The notes under the pieces: model-generated
The model's database searches: none
What the model saw: only the letters and a program-made list of their open reading frames with translations
What the model was told of the DNA's origin: nothing
Assembly (NCBI GenBank): GCA_944320885.1
Contig: CALUJE010000030.1
Coordinates: 1 to 33,042, forward strand
DNA: 33,042 bases
Origin: an uncultured Phocaeicola sp.
Lineage (GTDB): Bacteria; Bacteroidota; Bacteroidia; Bacteroidales; Bacteroidaceae
Reading direction: 5' to 3'
Position numbers and translations under genes: made by a program
Shown: positions 1 through 7,496 of the stretch, piece after piece
Numbering within the stretch: the stretch's first letter is position 1
Layout: every line of letters starts with the position of its first letter

Positions 1-4
1 GAAA

Positions 5-42
5 AGGGCTGAATCCTGCAAGGGAATCAGCCCTAATTTTTC
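5..42 (+). terminator. Rho-independent terminator of an upstream gene
   Basis: AGGGCTGA at 5-12 pairs with TCAGCCCT at 27-34, with further partial pairing inside the loop, and is followed by AATTTTTCT. This is a typical intrinsic terminator reading left to right, so a plus-strand gene probably ends just left of the window. Confidence 0.75.
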
Positions 43-117
43 TGCTGCACTCTAAAGTTTAGCGGACAGTAATAATTCAGAATTATGAAAACTTGTTTGC
101 GCTTTACTTTGTTTTTG

Positions 118-543
118 ATGATTAAACAGATTAGTATTACTTTAATTTTATCTTTATTGATGTGTGTACAAGCCTTTTCTCAAGACAAGTTGGCATCATT
201 GCCGGAACAACAGCGTGACAGTGTTTTGGTTGAAATCGCTCAGAATTTGTTAAAAGAAAAATATCCGAAATGGTATCGGGAAAATGTCAATCCGGAAGTA
301 ACGAAAGGAAAGTTTGTAGATATGGAATGGACGAAACGTTTTTATAATGTGCCGGATGATGTGAAAGAGGGTGACATATATTATAGAATTAAGTTGCATT
401 ATCCTGATTATAGTAAGGAAAAGTTTGAATTTGCTCACACTGCAGACGTACTTGTTATAGGTAAGACCTTGCAGCCATTCTATATTCATTTGGGAGCTGT
501 GAATATTGGGCATAGATTGTTGTATAAGTCGAATGATAAGTGA
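118..543 (+). CDS. Small secreted protein of unknown function
   Basis: I do not recognise this family. From the ATG at 118 the product is 141 residues. It begins with a classic signal peptide: a lysine near the start, a hydrophobic core (ISITLILSLLMCVQ) and an AFSQ cleavage-type end, so it is probably exported to the periplasm. An in-frame ATG at 85 would add eleven residues and push the hydrophobic core inward; I prefer 118, but neither start has a clear ribosome-binding site. The mature part is polar and lysine-rich, rich in aromatic residues (KEKYPKWYRENV, YYRIKLHYPDY), and has no recognisable catalytic motif. The gene is more AT-rich than the body of its downstream neighbour. A 58-base gap to the next gene makes co-transcription possible. 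Confidence 0.7.
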   Translation: MIKQISITLILSLLMCVQAFSQDKLASLPEQQRDSVLVEIAQNLLKEKYPKWYRENVNPEVTKGKFVDMEWTKRFYNVPDDVKEGDIYYRIKLHYPDYSKEKFEFAHTADVLVIGKTLQPFYIHLGAVNIGHRLLYKSNDK

Positions 544-601
544 TGGCGAAATCTAGGATAGGTTATATTATTTCTAAATATCATTAATATTGTTTGATAT
601 A

Positions 602-2464
602 ATGAAAGGTTGTATCTTGTTTATTCTTTTATTGAGCTTTCTTTTTAGCTGTTCATCTTCTGATACGGTTTTGGAGGAAGCTTTAGAACGAAGTGGTTCC
701 AACCGTTCGGAGTTGGAGAAAGTTTTGTTTCATTATGAGAATGATGCGCTTAAGTTAAGAGCAGCACATTTCCTGATAGAAAACATGCCAGGACATTATA
801 CTTGGGACAGTCCGCAACTGGCAGTTTATCGGGCCAAAATGGACTCCGCCTATCCTGTGATGTCGTCGGTGGTGAAACGGGTGGTCTATTCCATCCCCTG
901 GCACAACAATTTCACAATGGATGCCTGCCACCGGGTGGAAGACATTCGGGTAGTGAAAGGCGATTACTTGATTCGTCACATAGACAATGCTGTAGCGATG
1001 TGGCAGACATGTCCTTGGCTGAAAGATCTCTCGTTTGAGGATTTTTGTGAATACCTCTTGCCCTACCGGCTGGGAGACGAGCCTTTGGTAGAAGCCGACA
1101 CGACCAGCCGATGGTGGAAAGTGGTAGGGAAAAGCATGGATGACTACCAGTTCAGTCCTTCTTTGCTCGATGATGTGAAGTCTTTTCAGCGTATGCATAT
1201 CGGCGATAATGACAATCTTTATTTTCAGGACTTGGCTATGCCTTTGCTGGAAGATGGCAAGTACACGATGGATTGTTTGGATATGTGTTACTATGATGTG
1301 CTGGGATTCCGTCAGGCAGGCATCCCTTCGACCATAGACCTGATACCCGACTGGCCGACACGTAACGGGCGGCATTATTGGCGTACTATCATTGATGGAG
1401 CGTGTATGTACGATAATTTCAGTGGAACGATGAATCCTGTAACGGGCAAAGTCTACCGCATGACCTATTCGCACAATCCTATTCCGGAAGCGAATGGTAA
1501 AGATTCCATTCCGGAACTCTTTTGCAACCCGTTTTTGAAGGATGTGACTGAGAAGTATGTGAAGGTGACTGAGGTGGAAGTGGAACTTTCAGATAATTTT
1601 TCGGGACGACATCCGGTCTACTTGTATCTTGCCGTGTTTAATGACCTGGAATGGAAACCTGTCGCATGGAGCAGAGTCAAGGGAGGAAAGGCACGGTTCG
1701 GAAAAATGGGCCACAACTTGGTTTATTTGCCGGTATATTATCGTGGTGGAACGATGGAATGTGCAGGAGTGCCACTTTTTGTGGATAGAATGGGACGGGT
1801 TACGGAACTGCATGCCGAGAAAGGGCATACAGTGGACTTAATCCTTACGAGGAAGTATCCGATGACCTATACGAAAATCCAGTGGGGCAAGACAGTGGAA
1901 GGCAGTGTGCTGGAAGCTGCCGACAACATTGAATTCGTATCTGCCGACACATTGGCTGTGTTGACTTCGATGGGGAAGGCTCTCAATTGGGTATCCGTGC
2001 CGACTGGGACAGACAAGGCATACCGTTATTGGCGTGTCAGTAAAAAAGGACGTCCGGTAACATTGGCCGAATTGAAGTTTATTTTGCCGGATGGGCAACC
2101 GGCCGAAGGTGTGCCTTTGTCATCGGGCAGAGGAGGATTCAATCTGAAAGCTTTCGATGGTAATCCGCTTACCTATAATAACTATATGGATTGGGTCGGG
2201 ATGGACTTGGGTAAGGCGCGAACCGTGCGTGAAGTCCGATTGCTGCCACGGACAGACGACAATGGTATTGCTGTGGGACATTTGTATAGGCTCTTCTATT
2301 TCGGTCGGAATGGATGGGTAAAGGCTGGGGAGCAACGGGCTTCCGGACAGACGTTGGTATTTGAAGGTATTCCTACTGGTGCGTTGTATTGGTTACAGGA
2401 TGTGACCGATGGGCGCGAAGAACGCATTTTCACGTATGAAGATGGGCGAGTGGTGTTCCATTGA
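602..2464 (+). CDS. Transglutaminase-like lipoprotein with C-terminal discoidin-like domain
   Basis: The product is a 620-residue lipoprotein. The ATG at 602 gives a short signal peptide ending in a lipobox LFSC with Cys17; the 590 alternative is a TTG and less likely. The middle resembles bacterial transglutaminase/peptidase-like domains: DCLDMCYYDVLGFRQAGIPS (residues 224-243, Cys225 and Cys229) followed by GRHYW with His258 fits the Cys/His part of the Cys-His-Asp triad. Near residue 517 the pattern AFDGNPLTYNNY, WVGMDLG and VREVRLLPR matches an F5/8 type C (discoidin) carbohydrate- or surface-binding fold. The role is probably extracytoplasmic peptide cleavage or crosslinking at a surface; the substrate is unknown. 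Its 3' end overlaps the next gene by 56 bases, so they are likely translated from one message. The first ~200 bases are clearly more AT-rich than the rest. Confidence 0.8.
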   Translation: MKGCILFILLLSFLFSCSSSDTVLEEALERSGSNRSELEKVLFHYENDALKLRAAHFLIENMPGHYTWDSPQLAVYRAKMDSAYPVMSSVVKRVVYSIPWHNNFTMDACHRVEDIRVVKGDYLIRHIDNAVAMWQTCPWLKDLSFEDFCEYLLPYRLGDEPLVEADTTSRWWKVVGKSMDDYQFSPSLLDDVKSFQRMHIGDNDNLYFQDLAMPLLEDGKYTMDCLDMCYYDVLGFRQAGIPSTIDLIPDWPTRNGRHYWRTIIDGACMYDNFSGTMNPVTGKVYRMTYSHNPIPEANGKDSIPELFCNPFLKDVTEKYVKVTEVEVELSDNFSGRHPVYLYLAVFNDLEWKPVAWSRVKGGKARFGKMGHNLVYLPVYYRGGTMECAGVPLFVDRMGRVTELHAEKGHTVDLILTRKYPMTYTKIQWGKTVEGSVLEAADNIEFVSADTLAVLTSMGKALNWVSVPTGTDKAYRYWRVSKKGRPVTLAELKFILPDGQPAEGVPLSSGRGGFNLKAFDGNPLTYNNYMDWVGMDLGKARTVREVRLLPRTDDNGIAVGHLYRLFYFGRNGWVKAGEQRASGQTLVFEGIPTGALYWLQDVTDGREERIFTYEDGRVVFH

Positions 2465-4175
2465 GCGGAACTTTCTGATTTTTATCGTCCTGCAAGTAGT
2501 TTTCATGCTGTATGTAGGGCTGTGTGCCGGAGGTTGGCAGCCTTTGGGAGGGGATGCTAATCTGTTTCTTTCCTTAGCATTGTCGGGATGCATTGGGCTG
2601 GTCGGTGTGAGTGTAGGAATCGTATCGCTACGGGGAAAGACTGAAAGACTTGGATGGGTGGACTGGAAATTGGGTTGTGTATTGCTTGTCGGAATAATTA
2701 TTTATTGTGGGTTGTGGAATTTTCGTCCGGAAATCGTTCGTGAGGCTTGTACGTATGTTTTGCTCTTTGTACTGACTGCCTTTTGGATAACCGGTAAGTC
2801 GGGAGGTAAATGGTTGGTAAAGGTTATAGCCGGATGGGCGATGGTGATGTCGGTTTACGGTTTGGCCCAGCGTTGTGGTCTGTTTATTGCTCAGGCGGAT
2901 ATATTTCAGATGAAAGGAACATTTGACAATCCGGCCGGATTGGCTATGTTTTTGGCTATATCGTTTCCTTATGTATTGGAGCAGGGCCGTAATACATGGG
3001 CAAAATGGATTCTAGTCTTGCTGGTGGTGCTGGCGTTGGTGCTTACCGAATCGCGTACGGGTATTTTTGCGGCACTGGTGGCAACCTATGTTTGTTTTTA
3101 TCCGAAGCTTCCCGGTAAGTGGCGTTGGTTGTTGCCATTATTGGCTTGTCTGTTGTTGGCGGGACTTTATTTCTGTAAGCCTCAGTCGGCCAACGGGCGT
3201 CTGTTTGTTGCTTATATAACTTTGCGCCTGATAGGTGAAAATGTCCTGACGGGAAATGGTCCGTTTGGTTTCGAAACCGGGTATATGCTGGAGCAGGCCC
3301 GATACTTCTCAGAACATCCGTATTCAATGTGGATAGGAATAGCTGATAATATGGCGCAGCCATTCAATGAGTATTTACATGTGTTGGTTCGTTGGGGAAT
3401 TGTCGGTATGCTAGGGTTGCTGCTGACAGCATGGATGTTGTACCGAAGATTTCGATTGTGCCGGATTGCTTGGAAACAGACGGCATGGGCTTCTTTGTGT
3501 GCTTGGGCCGTATGTGCGTGTTTTTCTTATCCGTGCTATTATCCTCTTCTTTGGGTCTTGTTGGTGTTGGCTTTGTCTGTTATATGTATTCGGGTCGAAG
3601 ATAAAGAACAGATAAAATGCAGTTGTCAACCGTGGTTTGTTATTGGATGGGCTTGTTTGGCTTTGTTTTTGTCGATTGTTCAGTTTTCCCGTGAGCAAAC
3701 CAGAATTGGTCTGGAACAACGGGCTGCCAATGGAGAAGATACAGTCATGTTGCGGGAAGCTTATGAAAAACTGTCGCGTGCTGTTTATTTTCGTACACAT
3801 CCGGCATTTCTGTTTAATTATGCTCTTTATTTATCCGAAAGCGGACAATACGTGGAATGCCTGTCTGTATTGGAACGGTATGATGCTTATCGGTGTAATT
3901 ACGATGCGCAAATGTTTCGTGCTTATATGCTATTATACGTAGGAGAAGAAGGGGCAGCAGTAAAAGCATTTAAGTTGGCTTCACAGATGCTTCCCGGACG
4001 TTTGCAACCTCGTTATGAAATCATGACTTTATATGAGCGAATGGGGCGTCATGATGTCGCACTCCGATGTGCACAAGAAGCATTGGCCCTTCCTTTGAAA
4101 GTAAAGAATAGCCGTGTATTGTATTTTCAAAAGCAGTTTCAAGACTATGTCTCAATTCATGATGTTCAACATTGA
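2409..4175 (+). CDS. O-antigen ligase-like polytopic membrane protein with C-terminal TPR repeats
   Basis: This is a 588-residue inner-membrane protein with about ten hydrophobic segments over residues 15-430, followed by a soluble C-terminal part. The stretch LVVLALVLTESRTGIFAAL near residue 205-225 resembles the conserved membrane segment of the Wzy/WaaL O-antigen ligase superfamily, whose members move a glycan from a lipid carrier to lipid A or another acceptor. The C-terminal part (about 450-585) reads as tandem TPR helices (FLFNYALYLSESGQYVECL, AYMLLYVGEEGAAVKAFKLA, YERMGRHDVALRCAQEAL), a layout common in Bacteroidetes members. The start at 2409 lies inside the preceding gene and has AGGA eight bases upstream; in-frame ATGs at 2436 and 2442 are alternatives. 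No other glycan biosynthesis gene is in the window, so the acceptor cannot be inferred; a protein O-glycosylation or capsule ligase is equally possible. Confidence 0.75.
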   Translation: MGAKNAFSRMKMGEWCSIERNFLIFIVLQVVFMLYVGLCAGGWQPLGGDANLFLSLALSGCIGLVGVSVGIVSLRGKTERLGWVDWKLGCVLLVGIIIYCGLWNFRPEIVREACTYVLLFVLTAFWITGKSGGKWLVKVIAGWAMVMSVYGLAQRCGLFIAQADIFQMKGTFDNPAGLAMFLAISFPYVLEQGRNTWAKWILVLLVVLALVLTESRTGIFAALVATYVCFYPKLPGKWRWLLPLLACLLLAGLYFCKPQSANGRLFVAYITLRLIGENVLTGNGPFGFETGYMLEQARYFSEHPYSMWIGIADNMAQPFNEYLHVLVRWGIVGMLGLLLTAWMLYRRFRLCRIAWKQTAWASLCAWAVCACFSYPCYYPLLWVLLVLALSVICIRVEDKEQIKCSCQPWFVIGWACLALFLSIVQFSREQTRIGLEQRAANGEDTVMLREAYEKLSRAVYFRTHPAFLFNYALYLSESGQYVECLSVLERYDAYRCNYDAQMFRAYMLLYVGEEGAAVKAFKLASQMLPGRLQPRYEIMTLYERMGRHDVALRCAQEALALPLKVKNSRVLYFQKQFQDYVSIHDVQH

Positions 4176-4210
4176 ATATCCTCATAAGGTAGGAAAAAGA
4201 AGTAAAAACA

Positions 4211-4306
4211 GAAGCCATTGCTTCCGGATAAAAACACGGAAATGGAGGTACTTCCTGATTGGCATGAATGACGGAGTGTACCTTTATGCCTCCTTTTGTT
4301 ATCCGG
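4211..4306 (+). ncRNA. Possible structured RNA element (nested inverted repeats)
   Basis: GAAGC 4211-4215 pairs with GCTTC 4220-4224 around a CATT loop. Immediately after, CCGGATAA 4224-4231 pairs with TTATCCGG 4299-4306, and inside it GGTAC 4247-4251 pairs with GTACC 4278-4282, extended by TCC/GGA. No T tract follows, so it does not look like a simple terminator. It ends four bases before a short hydrophobic ORF. I know no RNA family that it matches; it could be a leader, a small RNA or a degenerate palindrome. Confidence 0.3.
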
Positions 4307-4310
4307 TGAG

Positions 4311-4385
4311 ATGAGAGTTCTTTTTGCAGCCTTGTTGGGAGTGATGCTTGGTATTATTCTGGCAGTGGCGGCAAGAAAGGGATGA
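4311..4385 (+). CDS. Possible 24-residue single-span membrane peptide
   Basis: ATG at 4311 opens 24 codons ending in TGA. The predicted peptide starts MRVLFAALLGVM, continues GIILAVAA and ends ARKG, which is one hydrophobic helix with a positive C-terminus. GGTGAG stands directly upstream as a possible ribosome-binding site, and the nested inverted repeat 4224-4306 abuts it. Short hydrophobic ORFs occur by chance, so this is tentative; the alternative is plain non-coding DNA. Confidence 0.25.
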   Translation: MRVLFAALLGVMLGIILAVAARKG

Positions 4386-4469
4386 AAATCTTTAGGATTT
4401 GCAATGGTATAAGTCTTTGTAAAAGAATGTATTAATAGCTTTGTTGTTAGAGGCCTTTCTACCTTTTGT

Positions 4470-4557
4470 TGAGCCTTAACTCCCAGCGTGCTGAGCCTTG
4501 GTTGCCAGTCTGCTGAGGCTTGGTCGCCAGCACGGTGAGCCTTGGTCGCCAATAAAC
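4470..4557. repeat. Four-copy 22 bp imperfect tandem repeat
   Basis: The units start at 4470, 4492, 4514 and 4536, each exactly 22 bases and opening TGAGCCTT or TGAGGCTT; units 2-4 share TTGGTCGCCAG or a close variant. The array lies between the end of the ligase-like gene and the metA promoter. It has no spacers, so it is not a CRISPR. The unit is GC-rich compared with the flanks. Confidence 0.85.
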
Positions 4558-4680
4558 GGTTTCAATAGGGGGAGATTTGTAATCGTGTTTACAGGTTTAT
4601 GCAATGCTTCTTATAAGGTATGAGGCTGACAATCTGTAGTCTTTTTATATGGTAATGAACCGGACAGCAGATTTTTTTGC

Positions 4681-4688
4681 TAATTTTG
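4681..4688 (+). promoter_or_regulatory. metA promoter -7 box
   Basis: TAATTTTG matches the Bacteroides -7 consensus TAnnTTTG and lies 42 bases before the metA ATG. No clear -33 TTTG sits at the usual distance. The leader would be only about 30 bases, too short for a riboswitch. Confidence 0.6.
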
Positions 4689-4730
4689 CGTTGAAATAAT
4701 GAACAGTACAACGAAAAACGTCATAGTAAC

Positions 4731-5648
4731 ATGCCATTAAATTTACCAGACAGACTTCCGGCTATAGAGCTGTTGAAGAAAGAAAATATATTCGTCATTG
4801 ACAATACGAGGGCTGAGGGCCAGGACATCCGTCCGCTTCGTATAGTCATACTCAATCTTATGCCCCTGAAAATAACGACAGAGACAGATTTGGTACGCCT
4901 GCTCTCAAACACTCCGCTGCAGATAGAGATTTCATTTATGAAGTTGCGCAGCCATACCCCAAAGAATACGCCTATTGAGCATATGAAGGCTTTCTATAAA
5001 GACTTCGAACTGATGCGCGACGAGCGTTTCGACGGTATGATTATTACCGGAGCACCGGTAGAGCAGATGCCTTTTGAGGAGGTAAGTTACTGGCCGGAAG
5101 TGTCGGAGATATTCGACTGGGCACGCACGCATGTTACCTCTACCCTTTATATCTGCTGGGCAGCTCAGGCCGGACTTTACCGTCATTACGGAATACCCAA
5201 GCATGAACTCCCGGCCAAGATGTTCGGCATTTTCGAGCATCATGTCAATAATCCACTGTTGCCTATCTTCCGTGGTTTTGACGATGTGTTCTATGTTCCC
5301 CATAGCCGGCATACCGAAATTCGCCGTGAGGATATAGAGAAATGCAGCGAACTGGATATTGTGGCCGAATCGGATGAGGCGGGAGTATATATGGTGATGG
5401 CCCGTAACGGACGTGAGATATTTGTGACCGGTCACTCGGAATATTCGCCTTATACGCTTGATGCGGAATATCGTCGTGACCTTGACAAGGGACTGCCTAT
5501 TGAGATGCCAAAAAATTATTATCGCAATAACGACCCTTCACTTCCACCGTTGGTACGCTGGAGGGCGCATGCCAACCTGCTTTTCTCGAACTGGCTCAAT
5601 TATTATGTATATCAGGAAACACCTTACGATATTAACCAGATACGCTGA
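4731..5648 (+). CDS. metA: Homoserine O-acetyltransferase (MetA/MetAA family)
   Basis: This is a 305-residue cytosolic enzyme of methionine synthesis that activates the hydroxyl of L-homoserine with an acyl-CoA. Its length matches the family. The catalytic residues fall at the canonical numbers: Cys142 in ICWAAQAG, His235 and Glu237 in TGHSEYS. Residue 111 is glutamate (TGAPVEQM); in this family Glu111 goes with acetyl-CoA and Gly111 with succinyl-CoA, so despite frequent annotation as a succinyltransferase the likely product is O-acetylhomoserine. It is preceded by an exact TAnnTTTG box and followed after three bases by the U32 gene, so it heads a three-gene transcription unit. No SAM riboswitch is evident. 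The assignment is secure; acyl specificity is inferred from one residue. Confidence 0.95.
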   Translation: MPLNLPDRLPAIELLKKENIFVIDNTRAEGQDIRPLRIVILNLMPLKITTETDLVRLLSNTPLQIEISFMKLRSHTPKNTPIEHMKAFYKDFELMRDERFDGMIITGAPVEQMPFEEVSYWPEVSEIFDWARTHVTSTLYICWAAQAGLYRHYGIPKHELPAKMFGIFEHHVNNPLLPIFRGFDDVFYVPHSRHTEIRREDIEKCSELDIVAESDEAGVYMVMARNGREIFVTGHSEYSPYTLDAEYRRDLDKGLPIEMPKNYYRNNDPSLPPLVRWRAHANLLFSNWLNYYVYQETPYDINQIR

Positions 5649-5651
5649 CGC

Positions 5652-7496
5652 ATGAAAAAGCTCACAAGAAAAATAGAACTGCTGGCTCCGGCCAGGAATC
5701 TGGAGTGCGGAATAGAAGCTGTAAACCACGGGGCCGATGCCGTATATATTGGAGCGCCACGGTTTGGGGCGAGAGCTGCTGCCGGAAACTCACTCGATGA
5801 TATCCGCAAGCTTACGGAATATGCGCATATCTATAATGTGCGTATTTATGTAACCGTGAATACCATATTGCGTGATGATGAACTGCCTGATACCGAGGCC
5901 ATGATATGGGATTTGTGGAGAGCCGGGGTTGATGCGCTGATTGTACAGGATATGGGTATTCTGAAAATGAATCTGCCGCCTATACCGTTGCATGCCAGTA
6001 CGCAGATGGATAACCGCACGCCTGAAAAGGTAAAGTTTCTGGAACAGACCGGATTCCGGCAGGTAGTGCTGGCACGTGAACTGTCGTTACAGGAGATTGA
6101 ACGCATTCATCGCACATGTCCGAATGTGCTGCTGGAGGCTTTTGTGCATGGAGCGTTGTGTGTGAGCTATAGCGGACAGTGCTATGTGAGTCAGGCTTGT
6201 TACGGACGGAGTGCCAATCGTGGTGAATGTGCACAGTTCTGCCGTCTGGCTTTTGATATGGAAGATGCGGACGGAAAGAAGATTGTGAAGAACAAGCATC
6301 TTCTGTCGCTTCGTGACCTGAATCAGAGTGATGTGCTGGAACAGATGCTCGATGCCGGCGTGACATCGCTCAAGATTGAAGGCCGGCTCAAGGATGTGAG
6401 TTATGTGAAGAATGTAACGGCGGCTTACCGTCGCAAGCTCGATGAAATCATGGCTCGCCGTGAAGAATATGTACGTGCTTCGTCAGGAAGGGTTTATACG
6501 GAGTTTACTCCTCAGCTTGACAAGAGTTTCAGTCGTGGTTTTACGCATTATTTCCTTTTCGGACGGAATCCGGAAATATTCTCGTTCGATACTCCCAAAT
6601 CGATGGGTGAGGAGATGGGGATGGTAAAGGATGTTCGGAACAATTGTCTTACGGTATCCGGAGTGAAGACATTCAGTAATGGTGATGGATTGTGTTTTAT
6701 TGATGAAAACGGGCGTCTGCAAGGTTTTCGTGTGAATCGTGTAGACGGGAACAAACTTTATCCGCAGGAAATGCCTCGCATACGGCCGCGCACGGTGTTA
6801 TACCGTAACTTCGACCAGGAATTTGAGCGCCGGCTTGCTCGTCGCAGTGCCGAACGGCGTATTGGAGTAAGGATGCAATTGACCGAGTGTGCTTTTGGAT
6901 TTACGCTTGTCATGACCGATGAAGACGGAAACCGTGTGGCCTTGTCGTTTGAGCAACAGAAAGAACTTGCGCGTACACCGCAGTCTGATAATCTGAAGAC
7001 ACAGTTGGGCAAGTTGGGCAATACTCCTTTTGAACTGGATGACGTGCAGATAGAGCTGACGGGAAACTGGTTCATTCCTTCGTCAGTATTGGCCGACTGG
7101 CGGCGTAGGGTGGTCGAAAACATGCTGATGACACGGCGTATCAATTATGACCGTGAACTGATGCGTATCGGCAATTCGGACAATGCTTATCCTGTGAAAG
7201 AACTGACTTATCTGGGGAATGTGATGAATGTATCGGCAGCTTCGTTCTATCAGGAACATGGGGTAAACCGTATAGCTCCGGCATATGAGAAGCAACCGGT
7301 AGATGAGGCTGTGGTAATGTTTTGCAGGCATTGTCTGCGTTACAGCATGGGATGGTGTCCGGTACATCACAAAGTACGTTCTCCTTATAAGGAACCTTAT
7401 TATCTGGTATCGTCTGACGGAAGAAGATTCCGACTGGATTTTGACTGTAAACAGTGTATGATGAAAGTGATATATTGCAACAATGAAAAGAACTGA
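5652..7496 (+). CDS. U32-family protein, RlhA/TrhP-like RNA hydroxylation factor
   Basis: The product is 614 residues. The N-terminal half is a U32 peptidase-type TIM-barrel domain (ELLAPARNLECGIEAVNHGA, VYIGAPRFGAR, LHASTQMDN, HGALCVSYSGQC). Despite the name, characterised E. coli members TrhP and RlhA take part in hydroxylating tRNA uridine or 23S rRNA C2501 and use an Fe-S cluster. Cys170, Cys177, Cys183, Cys193 and Cys197 lie in the expected cluster region (QCYVSQACYGRSANRGEC). The length is close to RlhA (about 650) rather than TrhP (about 450), favouring an RlhA-type role. A second cysteine group is at the C-terminus (CRHCLRY, GWCPVHH, CKQC), which could hold zinc. The gene sits three bases after metA, and the next gene starts inside its last 14 bases. 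Family is certain; the RNA target is inferred. Confidence 0.85.
   Translation: MKKLTRKIELLAPARNLECGIEAVNHGADAVYIGAPRFGARAAAGNSLDDIRKLTEYAHIYNVRIYVTVNTILRDDELPDTEAMIWDLWRAGVDALIVQDMGILKMNLPPIPLHASTQMDNRTPEKVKFLEQTGFRQVVLARELSLQEIERIHRTCPNVLLEAFVHGALCVSYSGQCYVSQACYGRSANRGECAQFCRLAFDMEDADGKKIVKNKHLLSLRDLNQSDVLEQMLDAGVTSLKIEGRLKDVSYVKNVTAAYRRKLDEIMARREEYVRASSGRVYTEFTPQLDKSFSRGFTHYFLFGRNPEIFSFDTPKSMGEEMGMVKDVRNNCLTVSGVKTFSNGDGLCFIDENGRLQGFRVNRVDGNKLYPQEMPRIRPRTVLYRNFDQEFERRLARRSAERRIGVRMQLTECAFGFTLVMTDEDGNRVALSFEQQKELARTPQSDNLKTQLGKLGNTPFELDDVQIELTGNWFIPSSVLADWRRRVVENMLMTRRINYDRELMRIGNSDNAYPVKELTYLGNVMNVSAASFYQEHGVNRIAPAYEKQPVDEAVVMFCRHCLRYSMGWCPVHHKVRSPYKEPYYLVSSDGRRFRLDFDCKQCMMKVIYCNNEKN

Larger units (their letters stand above)
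4176..4730. other. 555-base intergenic region before metA
   Basis: No conventional gene is seen here. In order it holds a small hairpin (4211-4224), a nested inverted repeat (4224-4306), a possible 24-codon ORF (4311-4385), a four-copy 22 bp tandem repeat (4470-4557) and the metA promoter box (4681-4688). Confidence 0.7.

Noticed and set aside
755..1474. Long antisense reading frame inside the transglutaminase-like gene
   Set aside because: It is a shadow of a well-supported gene on the other strand; its translation has no recognisable domain or start signal.
4384..4437. Eighteen-codon ORF overlapping the stop of the 24-codon ORF
   Set aside because: It is too short, has no hydrophobic or conserved pattern, and the ATGA overlap can arise by chance.
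4470..4557. CRISPR array
   Set aside because: The units are contiguous with no spacers, they are imperfect, and no cas genes are present; the same holds for 30680-30763.
4560..4730. SAM riboswitch in front of metA
   Set aside because: The promoter box at 4681-4688 leaves a leader of only about 30 bases, too short for any known SAM aptamer.
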